Below are positions 7,741 to 15,594 of a DNA stretch of 54,253 bases, piece by piece. This DNA comes from Xylanibacter ruminicola (GTDB taxonomy: Bacteria; Bacteroidota; Bacteroidia; Bacteroidales; Bacteroidaceae): positions 1-54,253 of the forward strand of contig NZ_FRBD01000006.1 of assembly GCF_900142525.1 (NCBI RefSeq), in the 5' to 3' direction. Under the pieces are notes generated by a model. That model had not been told where the DNA came from, did not search any database, and saw nothing but the letters and a program-made list of their open reading frames with translations. Positions within the stretch are counted from its first letter, which is position 1. Every line of letters begins with the position of its first letter. Both the position numbers and the translations under genes were made by a program.

Positions 7741-8994
7741 TTAATTCAGGACTAACACCTCATTGTCCTTAAATGCCTCATAGCCGCTGGTAACTACGCG
7801 CTCGCCTAGCTCCAGGCCCTCAAGAACCTCGTAATATTGAGGATTCTGGCGACCTACGCGGATATTGCGGCGATAAGCTTTTGAGCCGCTCTTGTCGAGA
7901 ACGAAAATCCATTGCCCGCCTGTGGTCTGGAAGAACGTGCCGCGAGGAATCAGTATGGCCTGCTCGGGCTGACCTAACTCCAAATCAATGTAATAGGTCT
8001 GACCTGTGCGGATATTCTCAGGGCGCTCGCCTTTGAAGACGAAGTCGCAACGGAACTTGCCCTCGCGCACCTCGGGATAGACCTTGCGCACCTGAAGCTG
8101 ATACTGCTTGTCGCCACGAATAAAAGTGGCGGTGAGTCCTTGGCGCACGCGATCGATATAATGTTCGTCGATCTGTGCCTGCACCTTATAGTCGCTGAGG
8201 TCGTTCAGCTGTCCTATCTTTTGTCCTGGTTGGATGCTCTGACCCAGTTCTACATCAAGCAGTCCCAGTTCGCCATCGATAGCTGAGCGGACTTCAAGCT
8301 TGTCCTTACGCTGACGAACCAGCACCACATTCTTCCGCATGTTCTGCAGATTGTCTTCCATCTGGTCCATCTGTGTGGTGCGATAGAGCGAATCTTGCTT
8401 CAGGCGCTTGGATATCAGCGTGCGTTTCTTGGCAGAAAGCTGGTAGTCCTCTTGCGACTGGAGGTAGTCCTCACGGCTAATGAGCTTCTCCTGATAAAGT
8501 CGCTTGTTCTGCTCGAAGGTGCGCTGCTTGCGCTGGGTGTCCATATCCAGCTGCGCCTGCTCCGTCTGGTTGTTCAGTCGGTCTTGCTGCATAGCAACCT
8601 GAGTATTACGGAGCAGGTTCTGTTTCTCGGCCAGTTCAGCCTCAGCATTCAGAATCTGTAGGTCGAGGTTAGAGTTGCTCAGACGTACGATAACGTCGCC
8701 CTTCTTCACGTGAGTGCCCTCTTCAACCACCTTCTCCATCACGATACCGCCTTCTTCTGGCGAGATCTGAACAACTTGGATGGGCAGCACTTGTCCGTTG
8801 GTACGCACATAGTCCTTGAACTCCGCCTTAGTTACATCACTTACCGTCAAGTCGTCGGCACTTACTTTCAATGTTGAGGCGTGATTGCCGAACACCAGCC
8901 AACCGATTGTCAGCAGCAGCAATGCACCGCCTGCTGCGTATGGCCAATACTTCATCAGTCGTTGCGACTTTGTCTTTTCTATTATTCTGTCCAT
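7741..8994 (-). CDS. HlyD/AcrA-type periplasmic adaptor (membrane fusion protein)
   Basis: This 417-residue protein bridges an inner-membrane transporter and an outer-membrane TolC channel. One membrane anchor lies near residues 17-35, then a lipoyl-like half (VVQISPEEGGIVMEKVVEEG near 82), a long Gln/Glu/Lys-rich coiled coil (about 110-230), the second lipoyl half (KDKLEVRSAIDGELGLLDVE near 232), then beta-barrel and membrane-proximal domains (ILIPRGTFFQTTGGQWIFVL near 345). It overlaps the 3' end of the tolC-like gene by 13 nt, so the two are co-expressed. Together with the permease-ATPase operon downstream it completes a MacAB-TolC-like pump. Substrate cannot be read from sequence. Confidence 0.92.
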   Translation of the reverse strand: MDRIIEKTKSQRLMKYWPYAAGGALLLLTIGWLVFGNHASTLKVSADDLTVSDVTKAEFKDYVRTNGQVLPIQVVQISPEEGGIVMEKVVEEGTHVKKGDVIVRLSNSNLDLQILNAEAELAEKQNLLRNTQVAMQQDRLNNQTEQAQLDMDTQRKQRTFEQNKRLYQEKLISREDYLQSQEDYQLSAKKRTLISKRLKQDSLYRTTQMDQMEDNLQNMRKNVVLVRQRKDKLEVRSAIDGELGLLDVELGQSIQPGQKIGQLNDLSDYKVQAQIDEHYIDRVRQGLTATFIRGDKQYQLQVRKVYPEVREGKFRCDFVFKGERPENIRTGQTYYIDLELGQPEQAILIPRGTFFQTTGGQWIFVLDKSGSKAYRRNIRVGRQNPQYYEVLEGLELGERVVTSGYEAFKDNEVLVLN

Positions 8995-10322
8995 ATCGTT
9001 TCTCCGTTATAATATCTTACTAATTGTTCTTTTACCATTGCCATCAGTTGGCATTGCAGCAGGGTGGCTTTTGAGTTCAGCAGTTGGGCTGAAGTGGTTC
9101 GCAGGTCGATAGCCGTCGATAATCCTTCCTCGTACTGACGACGTGTGAGCTGATAGGCAATGCTGTCGGCCTCAACCTTATGAGTCATCTGAGCCGTCTG
9201 CTTCAGGTAGCCCTGCAGGTCTTGCCAAGCCTCGCAGCTCAGTTTCTCCAACTCCAACAGCTTCTGTTCGTAAGCCTCGCGGGCCATCTTATAGTTGTTC
9301 TTTGCCTTGCGGATGTTAGTGATGGACTGCAGACGATTAAAGAGCGGAATACTCAGTGTGGCACCAACGTACTCACCCATATTGTTCTTAAACTGACTGC
9401 TGAACGAGGCTGCAGTCTCAGATTGTAACGTTTTATAATAAGTGGTATTCAAGCCCGCACTCAGAGAGAGAGCAGGTAACAGCGAAGCACGGGCCTGACG
9501 CCACTCATGTTTTGATGCCAACATCTGATAACGCGATGCAAGCAGCTCTGGATGTTGTTCTGTCATGTTCAGTTGTTCAGTCGGATTTGTCGCTCGGCTT
9601 TGGCGCTTGGCTTGTCCAAGAATTCGATTGCCGTAATCAAGTGTTGTGCTGAGGCTGTCGTTCAAAGGATAACCCATCGTTTTCTTCAGTTCCAGCATGG
9701 CCGAGGCGTATAGGTTCTGCTGACGAGTCAGCTCGTAGTCGGCTTCAGCCTGCTGCGATTCTACCTGAGCCACATCAGCCGCACTCTTGCGCCCCACCTC
9801 CTCCAGCACTTTTGTCTGCTTAAGCAACAACATTGTTTCTTCTACCTTTTCGTTGGCCATCTTGACCAATCCCTCGTAGTAAGCCACATTGGTATAGGCT
9901 TGCAACACATCGAGGGCTGTCAGATTCTGACGTTGGCGAAGAGCCGACTGTCCCATTAGCACACTGGCCTGAGCAGCCTTGAGTGCATGCAGACGGTTGA
10001 ACCCATCGAACACAGGTAGCGAGGCCGACAGCTGATAGCCATTATAAAAAGTGCTGACATCTGTATAGGTGTTAGTCTCAGGGTCGATAGCGCGTCCGAA
10101 GTTGTATTGGGCACCAATGCCGGCATCAACATATGGCAGGAACGAACCTATGGCGCCAGTCTTCTGTGCCTTGTAGTTGTCGAGTTCCAACTCAGCCCGT
10201 TTCACGTCGTGGTTATGCTCCACAGCGTACTGCATACACTGCCACATAGTCCACTGCTGAGCTTGTGCTGTAGTAAAGCACAGAACAGCCGAGGCACATA
10301 GAACAATACTGATTCTTTTCAT
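8982..10322 (-). CDS. TolC-family outer membrane efflux protein
   Basis: A 446-residue outer-membrane channel. The start is the ATG at 10320-10322, giving a clear signal peptide (MKRISIVLCASAVLCFTTAQ, cleavage after AQA); a longer frame from 10373 would begin upstream of the promoter and is rejected. Two OEP repeats are visible, each with long Ala/Gln/Leu-rich helices (LKAAQASVLMGQSALRQRQN; YKMAREAYEQKLLELEKLS) and beta segments such as YQLSASLPVFDGFNRL and YVGATLSIPLFNRLQ. It is the first gene of the operon with the adaptor. Expression is probably governed by the operator at 10400-10439. Confidence 0.93.
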   Translation of the reverse strand: MKRISIVLCASAVLCFTTAQAQQWTMWQCMQYAVEHNHDVKRAELELDNYKAQKTGAIGSFLPYVDAGIGAQYNFGRAIDPETNTYTDVSTFYNGYQLSASLPVFDGFNRLHALKAAQASVLMGQSALRQRQNLTALDVLQAYTNVAYYEGLVKMANEKVEETMLLLKQTKVLEEVGRKSAADVAQVESQQAEADYELTRQQNLYASAMLELKKTMGYPLNDSLSTTLDYGNRILGQAKRQSRATNPTEQLNMTEQHPELLASRYQMLASKHEWRQARASLLPALSLSAGLNTTYYKTLQSETAASFSSQFKNNMGEYVGATLSIPLFNRLQSITNIRKAKNNYKMAREAYEQKLLELEKLSCEAWQDLQGYLKQTAQMTHKVEADSIAYQLTRRQYEEGLSTAIDLRTTSAQLLNSKATLLQCQLMAMVKEQLVRYYNGETIWTE

Positions 10323-10342
10323 ATCCTTGTTGTTTTTGATTG

Positions 10343-10350
10343 CAAAGGTA
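10343..10350 (-). promoter_or_regulatory. -7 promoter box of the tolC-hlyD-like operon
   Basis: TACCTTTG on the minus strand, 20 nt upstream of the ATG at 10322. The bipartite operator begins 50 bp further upstream. Confidence 0.7.
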
Positions 10351-10399
10351 GATGTTTTACAGCAAGTCTGCAAGTTTTGGGGTATCGCCAGAAGCAGAA

Positions 10400-10439
10400 C
10401 GTCTAAAATTTATACACTCTGATGTATGATTTTTAGACA
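10400..10439. promoter_or_regulatory. Bipartite palindromic operator, copy B (between efflux operon and regulator)
   Basis: CGTCTAAAATTTATACA (10400-10416) and TGTATGATTTTTAGACA (10423-10439), with the same order, orientation and 23-bp centre spacing as copy A at 7314-7353. The right site ends 8 bp before the -7 box of the response-regulator gene, so it overlaps that promoter's -33 region and could also mediate autoregulation. Confidence 0.75.
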
Positions 10440-10447
10440 GAAAGTAG

Positions 10448-10455
10448 TATCTTTG
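10448..10455 (+). promoter_or_regulatory. -7 promoter box of the two-component operon
   Basis: TATCTTTG, 16 nt upstream of the ATG at 10472. Confidence 0.65.
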
Positions 10456-10471
10456 CAAACAAAAAGACAGC

Positions 10472-10996
10472 ATGAACAAATACGGAACTATATTAATCGC
10501 TGACGACAACGCCTCGATACTGACGGCGATGCACTATCTGCTGGACGAGACCTTCGACCAAGTGCTGACAACAACCCAACCCGATGACATACTGAAGCTG
10601 ATGGCTCAGCAACCCATTGATATGGTGTTGCTCGATATGAACTTTACGCTGGGCGTGAATAGCGGTCAGGAAGGTCTGTTCTGGCTTCGCACCATCCGCA
10701 AGCAGCACCCGCAAACGCCAATAGTATTGCTTACAGCATATGCTGATGTGAACCTGGCAGTAAAAGGACTGAAGAGCGGAGCTGCCGACTTTATCACCAA
10801 GCCTTGGGACAACGACGAACTGGTGCGCAAGCTGAAAGATGTACTCGATATGCAGAACGAAATCGTCAGCCTCGACGAGATGGAGAAGGATCATATCCGC
10901 CGTACCATCGATCATTGCCACGGCAATCTCACGCAAGCTGCTGAAATACTCGGCATCACGCGTCAAACTCTCTATAACAAGATGAAACGATTATGA
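10472..10996 (+). CDS. Response regulator, receiver plus Fis-type HTH without AAA+ domain
   Basis: A 174-residue two-component regulator. The receiver (about 1-120) has the acidic pair D11/D12, phosphoacceptor D55 (VLLDMNF), the conserved Thr in LLTAYAD and Lys in ITKPWD. The C-terminus (about 130-174) is a Fis-type HTH (GNLTQAAEILGITRQTLYNK), as in NtrC regulators, but the central sigma-54 ATPase is absent. It is therefore built like the short RegA/PrrA/ActR type and should work with the housekeeping sigma factor. Its stop overlaps the kinase start (ATGA). It lies divergent from the efflux operon with a palindromic site between, so control of that pump is the simplest reading. Confidence 0.92.
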   Translation: MNKYGTILIADDNASILTAMHYLLDETFDQVLTTTQPDDILKLMAQQPIDMVLLDMNFTLGVNSGQEGLFWLRTIRKQHPQTPIVLLTAYADVNLAVKGLKSGAADFITKPWDNDELVRKLKDVLDMQNEIVSLDEMEKDHIRRTIDHCHGNLTQAAEILGITRQTLYNKMKRL

Positions 10997-11886
10997 TTTG
11001 GCTATATATTATAATAGGTGTAAGCGTTGTTGCATTCGTATGGTGGTTCGCACATCACCAACGAAGACTTCGACTGCGTGCCCACTTGATGCAGGAAGCC
11101 ATTCGCAATCAAGACTTCACCTTCCGCCTGCCTACCGACGGACTGTTACCTGGCGAACGTGCTATGCAGGAAACGCTCAACCAGTTAGGCGACACTATCC
11201 GCCAGCAAGTGAGTAAGAACGAAGTAGAGTCGTGGGAGCGACTCACCCGTGTGCTGACTCACGAGATGATGAATGCCACAGCCCCCATCACCAGTATCAG
11301 TCAGTCAATGCTCAATCGTACCGACGTGAAAGGCACGCCACTTGAAGACGGCATACAGGCTATTCACGACACATCACGTCATTTAAGCGAGTTTGTAGCC
11401 AACTATCGAAAGATGTCGGAACTAGAAAAGCCCGTCATGACTGATGTGCAGCTCAGACAAATGCTTGATGACATCAGCAGGGCTTATCCACAACTAAGTT
11501 GGGAAATCAGCGTGTCGGCAGATACCATTGTAAATGCCGATGCAGGTATGCTACGCCAAGTTTTAATGAACCTCATCAAGAATGCGATAGAAGCCGAGGC
11601 TCAGAAAATAGTGATTGCCATTATCAACGAAGAGGCAATATCGAACAACCAATCATTAACACTATACGTAGGAAACGACGGAGTGCCCATCCCTGCCGAA
11701 AACCGACAGTCTTTATTTGTGCCATTCTTTACCACCAAACGCAGTGGTAGCGGTATCGGCTTATCGTTAAGCCGCAGAATGATGATACAACAAGGCGGCA
11801 TGCTCGACCTGGCCGAGAAACCTTTTGAGGGATGTCGGGCAGGTTTCATATTGACACTTCGAAAACAGCAAATTATGCATATATGA
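10993..11886 (+). CDS. Membrane sensor histidine kinase
   Basis: This 297-residue kinase is the partner of the response regulator whose stop it overlaps by 4 nt. One membrane helix (residues 2-20) is followed by a short linker with no recognisable periplasmic sensor, a dimerisation/H-box with H90 (LTHEMMNATAPITSIS) and a HATPase domain with N-box NLIKNAIEA, G1-like VGNDGVPIP, F-box PFFTTK and G2 SGSGIGLSLSRRM. With a single N-terminal helix it may sense a signal in or at the membrane, for example envelope stress or the pump substrate (inference). Confidence 0.93.
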   Translation: MIWLYIIIGVSVVAFVWWFAHHQRRLRLRAHLMQEAIRNQDFTFRLPTDGLLPGERAMQETLNQLGDTIRQQVSKNEVESWERLTRVLTHEMMNATAPITSISQSMLNRTDVKGTPLEDGIQAIHDTSRHLSEFVANYRKMSELEKPVMTDVQLRQMLDDISRAYPQLSWEISVSADTIVNADAGMLRQVLMNLIKNAIEAEAQKIVIAIINEEAISNNQSLTLYVGNDGVPIPAENRQSLFVPFFTTKRSGSGIGLSLSRRMMIQQGGMLDLAEKPFEGCRAGFILTLRKQQIMHI

Positions 11887-11950
11887 CATTTTTTTGGGGC
11901 TATTTTCGCATTTTTTTGCGTTTTCTTTTGGTTTTCCCGTCAAAAATGAA

Positions 11951-11958
11951 TAATTTTG
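11951..11958 (+). promoter_or_regulatory. -7 promoter box of korA
   Basis: TAATTTTG, 32 nt upstream of the ATG at 11991. It lies inside the longer open frame that begins at 11832, which argues for the later start. Confidence 0.65.
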
Positions 11959-11990
11959 CACCCCAAAAGTTGGTATTTAAACAAAATATT

Positions 11991-13838
11991 ATGGCAGAAA
12001 CATTGGAAGTGAAGGAGCTAGACCAAGTGGTCGTACGCTTCTCAGGTGATTCCGGCGACGGTATGCAGCTCGCAGGAAACATCTTCTCTACGGTCAGTGC
12101 CACCGTTGGTAACGGCATTTCTACGTTCCCCGACTATCCCGCCGATATCCGCGCCCCGCAAGGTTCGCTTACTGGTGTGTCTGGTTTCCAGGTACACATC
12201 GGTGCTGGCAAAGTCTATACCCCTGGCGACAAGTGCGACGTTCTGGTTGCCATGAACGCAGCAGCACTTAAAACTCAGTATCGTTATGCCAAGCCTGGTG
12301 CCACTATCATCATCGACACCGACTCTTTCGGTCCTAAGGATCTGGAGAAAGCCCAGTTCCAAACTGAGGATTATCTCGGCGAGATGGGTATCGATCCAGA
12401 CCGAGTTATCCAATGCCCACTCACCACTATGGTAAAAGAATGTCTGGCCGACTCTGGCATGGACAACAAGGCCATGCTGAAGTGCCGTAACATGTTCGCT
12501 CTCGGACTTGTTTGTTGGCTCTTCGACCGCGACCTGAACCTGGTAGGTAACTTCCTGAAGGAGAAGTTTGCCAAGAAACCCGCTATTGCCGAGGCTAACA
12601 TTAAGGTTATCCAGGCCGGTTGGGACTACGGACACAACACGCACTCAAGTGCCATCAATGTTTATCGCGTAGAAACCAAGGAGAAGACTCCTGGTCGCTA
12701 TATGGATATCACAGGTAACAAGGCTACAGCCTATGGTTTCATCGCAGCTGCCGAGAAGGCTGGTCTGCGTCTCTACCTGGGTTCTTATCCTATCACACCC
12801 GCAACAGATGTTCTGCACGAGCTTTCTAAGCACAAGTCATGCGGTGTCATCACCGTTCAGTGCGAAGACGAGATCAGCGGCTGTGCATCAGCCCTCGGCG
12901 CTTCATTCGCAGGTGCACTCGGTGTTACTTCTACCTCTGGTCCTGGTGTATGTCTGAAGTCTGAGGCTATGAACCTCGCTGTCATCATGGAGCTGCCTCT
13001 GGTTGTTCTCGACGTACAGCGTGGTGGTCCTGCTACTGGTCTTCCCACCAAGTCAGAACAAACCGACCTGCTGCAGGCCCTCTTCGGTCGTAACGGTGAG
13101 AGTCCCATGCCAGTAATGGCTGCTACCAGTCCTGCCGACTGTTTCGACGCAGCTTATCAGGCTGCCAAGATTGCCCTGGAGCACATGACTCCTGTCGTAC
13201 TGCTCACCGATGCATATATCGCTAATGGTTCTGGAGCCTTCAAGCTGCCAGAGATGGCTAAGCTCGACGCTATCAATCCTCCATACGTTCCAGAGGAGCT
13301 GAAGGGTAAGTGGACGCCATATATGCGTGCTGAGAATGGCACACGCTACTGGGCTGTTCCTGGTCGTGAGGGATTCGCTCACATCCTGGGTGGACTGGAA
13401 AAAGACTCAGAGACAGGTGCTATCTCAACCAACCCTGAGAACCACGACCTGATGACACGTCTGCGCCAGCAGAAGATTGATAATATTCAGGTGCCTGACC
13501 TCGAAGTAGACGGCGACGTACAGGATGCCGACCTGCTCATCGTAGGCTTCGGTTCTACTTACGGTCATCTGCACTCTGCTATGGACGAACTCCGTGCAAA
13601 GGGCTACAAGGTAGCTCAGGCTCAGTTCAAGTATTTGAACCCACTGCCAAAGAACACTGCCGAGGTACTGAAGAAGTACAAGAAGGTAGTTGTAGCCGAG
13701 CAGAACATGGGTCAGCTCGCAGCCTACCTCCGCATGAAGGTCGACGGCTTTGTTCCTTACCAGTTCAATCAGGTAAAGGGCCAGCCATTCATTGTTTCCG
13801 AACTCGTCAATGCGTTTACTGAGATAATTAAAAAGTAA
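11991..13838 (+). CDS. korA: 2-oxoacid:ferredoxin oxidoreductase subunit alpha (2-oxoglutarate type), gamma-alpha fusion
   Basis: A 615-residue subunit that oxidatively decarboxylates a 2-oxoacid, probably 2-oxoglutarate, to acyl-CoA while reducing ferredoxin. The start is ATG 11991 (MAETLEVKELDQVVVRFSGD), since the -7 box at 11951 precludes the longer frame. The N-terminal gamma domain (about 10-190) has SGDSGDGMQLAG. The alpha domain follows (LGSYPITPATDVLHEL near 260; VQCEDEISGCASALGAS; the TSTSGPGVCLKSEAMNLA segment) and then the C-terminal POR domain (ADLLIVGFGSTYGHLHSAMD). The beta subunit is at 14320, separated only by an inserted GxxExxY gene. 2-oxoglutarate specificity is inferred from the subunit layout. 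Confidence 0.92.
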   Translation: MAETLEVKELDQVVVRFSGDSGDGMQLAGNIFSTVSATVGNGISTFPDYPADIRAPQGSLTGVSGFQVHIGAGKVYTPGDKCDVLVAMNAAALKTQYRYAKPGATIIIDTDSFGPKDLEKAQFQTEDYLGEMGIDPDRVIQCPLTTMVKECLADSGMDNKAMLKCRNMFALGLVCWLFDRDLNLVGNFLKEKFAKKPAIAEANIKVIQAGWDYGHNTHSSAINVYRVETKEKTPGRYMDITGNKATAYGFIAAAEKAGLRLYLGSYPITPATDVLHELSKHKSCGVITVQCEDEISGCASALGASFAGALGVTSTSGPGVCLKSEAMNLAVIMELPLVVLDVQRGGPATGLPTKSEQTDLLQALFGRNGESPMPVMAATSPADCFDAAYQAAKIALEHMTPVVLLTDAYIANGSGAFKLPEMAKLDAINPPYVPEELKGKWTPYMRAENGTRYWAVPGREGFAHILGGLEKDSETGAISTNPENHDLMTRLRQQKIDNIQVPDLEVDGDVQDADLLIVGFGSTYGHLHSAMDELRAKGYKVAQAQFKYLNPLPKNTAEVLKKYKKVVVAEQNMGQLAAYLRMKVDGFVPYQFNQVKGQPFIVSELVNAFTEIIKK

Positions 13839-13845
13839 GTAACGA

Positions 13846-14301
13846 CTACGAATTAAACGAATTAAACGAATTTAATGATGATGGAGTTGAATCATAAGAC
13901 AAACCTGACATTTCCAGAAGAGTCACATCAGATTATTGGGGCAGCAATGGCTGTGCACAGATATTTCGGTTGTGGTTTTTCTGAGAAGGTATATCAAGAT
14001 GCTCTTGAGGTTGAATTCCGGAATCAAGGAATACCCTATCAAAGAGAGGTTCAATTGAAGGCCGTTTATAATGGGGTGGAATTATCCTCTTCATATATTC
14101 CAGATTTTATCTGCTATGATAAGATTATAGTAGAACTAAAAGCTGTAAAGGAGCTTGAAGACATACATCGATCTCAGGCCATCAATTATGCGAAGGTATC
14201 AGATTATCCTTTGGCCTTACTGATTAACTTCGGTGAATACTCACTCAAGTTCGAGCGTTTCCCTAATCGAAGATAATTCGTAAAATTAGTGCAATTCGTA
14301 G
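13846..14301. mobile_element. Inverted-repeat-bounded GxxExxY cassette inside korAB
   Basis: The left end 13846-13875 and right end 14272-14301 are imperfect inverted repeats. Both read CTACGAATT at the outer edge, then AC, AATT and ACGAATT in register, about 22 of the first 26 positions. The left arm is built of three 9-bp ACGAATTAA-type units. The repeats enclose only the GxxExxY gene and interrupt the korA-korB pair. Mobility is inferred; no transposase is present. Confidence 0.55.
13875..14276 (+). CDS. GxxExxY protein
   Basis: This 133-residue protein belongs to the GxxExxY family, named for the motif seen here as GCGFSEKVYQDAL near residue 34. Downstream is a PD-(D/E)XK-like pattern: PDFICYDKIIVELKAVKEL near 76-94, with an acidic residue, then E-x-K, and a following Gln in HRSQAINYAK. 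This suggests a nuclease-fold protein, but biochemical function is unknown for the family as far as I know. Three consecutive ATGs open the frame (13875, 13878, 13881). It lies between two subunits of one enzyme, flanked by inverted repeats, and has no role in that enzyme. Confidence 0.88.
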   Translation: MMMELNHKTNLTFPEESHQIIGAAMAVHRYFGCGFSEKVYQDALEVEFRNQGIPYQREVQLKAVYNGVELSSSYIPDFICYDKIIVELKAVKELEDIHRSQAINYAKVSDYPLALLINFGEYSLKFERFPNRR

Positions 14302-14319
14302 TATAAAAAATAAGAAGTT

Positions 14320-15330
14320 ATGAATAATTACAGTGCAAGTGATTTTAAGAAAGGCCAGCCTCGTTGGTGCCCTGGTTGCGGCGACCACTTCTTCCTGGCT
14401 TCACTCCATAAGGCTATGGCCGAGATTGGCGTAGCTCCTGAGAACGTAGCAGTTATCAGCGGTATCGGTTGTTCAAGCCGTCTGCCCCACTATATGGCTA
14501 CCTACGGCATGAACACCATCCACGGTCGTGCTGCAGCCATTGCTACTGGTGCCAAGGTGGCCAACCCTAACCTCACCGTATGGCAGGTATCTGGCGATGG
14601 CGACGGACTCGCTATCGGTGGTAACCACTTCATTCATGCCAACCGTCGTAACATCGACCTGAACATGATTCTCTTGAACAACCGTATCTACGGTTTGACC
14701 AAGGGACAGTACTCTCCAACCTCACCTCGTGGCTTCGTGTCTAAGTCAAGCCCTTACGGCACAGTAGAGGATCCATTCCGCCCTGCCGAGCTCTGCTTTG
14801 GTGCTCGCGGACACTTCTTTGCCCGTTGCGTTGCTACTGATGCCAAGGGAACCGTTGAGGTTTTGAAGGCAGCTTACGAGCACAAGGGTGCAAGTGTAAC
14901 CGAGGTACTGCAGAACTGTGTAATCTTCAACGACCACTGCCACGATGTTGTTTACAACAACGAAGGCCGTAAGAAGAACGCCATCTACGTAAAGCATGGT
15001 GAGAAACTGGTGTTCGGTGAGAACAATGAGTTCGGTCTGGTACAGCAGGGCTTCGGACTGAAGGTAGTAGAGATTGGCAAGGATGGCTATACCATCGATG
15101 ATGTACTGGTTCACGATGCTCACTGCGAGGACAACACCCTGCAGTTGAAGCTCGCCATGATGACTCCTGAGGATGGCTTCCCCATCGCACTCGGTGTGAT
15201 CCGCGACGTAGAGGCTCCAACTTACAACGATGCCGTTCACGCTCAGATTGCTGAGGTAAGCGCACAGAAGAAGTATCACAACTTCGAGGAGCTGCTCGAA
15301 ACCAACGATATCTGGGAAGTTCGCGAGTAA
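14320..15330 (+). CDS. korB: 2-oxoacid:ferredoxin oxidoreductase subunit beta (2-oxoglutarate type)
   Basis: This 336-residue thiamine-diphosphate-binding subunit completes the enzyme with korA. Motifs: RWCPGCGDHFFLASLHKA at the N-terminus, GIGCSSRLPHYMATYG, the HGRAAAIATGAK segment, and the TPP/Mg motif WQVSGDGDGLAIGGNHF followed by MILLNNRIYGLTKGQYSPTS. Length and order are normal for KorB. Codon use is like korA and unlike the intervening AT-richer GxxExxY gene. No promoter is seen in the 43 nt before it, so it should be transcribed from the korA promoter through the inserted gene. Confidence 0.94.
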   Translation: MNNYSASDFKKGQPRWCPGCGDHFFLASLHKAMAEIGVAPENVAVISGIGCSSRLPHYMATYGMNTIHGRAAAIATGAKVANPNLTVWQVSGDGDGLAIGGNHFIHANRRNIDLNMILLNNRIYGLTKGQYSPTSPRGFVSKSSPYGTVEDPFRPAELCFGARGHFFARCVATDAKGTVEVLKAAYEHKGASVTEVLQNCVIFNDHCHDVVYNNEGRKKNAIYVKHGEKLVFGENNEFGLVQQGFGLKVVEIGKDGYTIDDVLVHDAHCEDNTLQLKLAMMTPEDGFPIALGVIRDVEAPTYNDAVHAQIAEVSAQKKYHNFEELLETNDIWEVRE

Positions 15331-15344
15331 GTGAGAAGAAAGTT

Positions 15345-15400
15345 AAGCTTGCTTACGCTTTCTCGAACGTGAGCGAACTCGAAACGAAGTTTCAAGTTAA
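15345..15400 (+). repeat. Dispersed structured repeat, copy 1
   Basis: Starts AAGCTTGCTT, then GAACGTGAGCG, then a stem-loop GAAAC-GAA-GTTTC. A second copy, with different stem bases but the same GAA loop, lies at 39398-39450. It sits just after the korB stop and before the terminator. Confidence 0.6.
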
Positions 15401-15431
15401 ATAACCCGTAAGTTTGTAAACTCCACATATC

Positions 15432-15468
15432 AATCATCCCTATGGCATTTTTCCATAGGGATGATTTT
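15432..15468 (+). terminator. Intrinsic terminator of the kor operon
   Basis: Perfect 14-bp stem AATCATCCCTATGG / CCATAGGGATGATT (15432-15445, 15453-15466), loop CATTTTT, followed by further T. Confidence 0.85.
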
Positions 15469-15534
15469 GTGTTAATATACACTCATTATTCGAATTAATT
15501 AATAGTATGGATTTTGGAATTAAGAAAATAATTG

Positions 15535-15542
15535 TAACTTTG
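15535..15542 (+). promoter_or_regulatory. -7 promoter box of the DASS transporter gene
   Basis: TAACTTTG, 52 nt upstream of the ATG at 15595, with TTTGG about 20 bp further upstream as a candidate -33 element. Confidence 0.65.
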
Positions 15543-15594
15543 TGCGCGATTTTTGAGCTTGAAACCAAATAATCAATAACAACTTTATACAAAT

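Noticed and set aside
10323..10350. Upstream extension of the TolC-like gene to 10373
   Set aside because: It would place the signal peptide 17 residues inside and cross the promoter.
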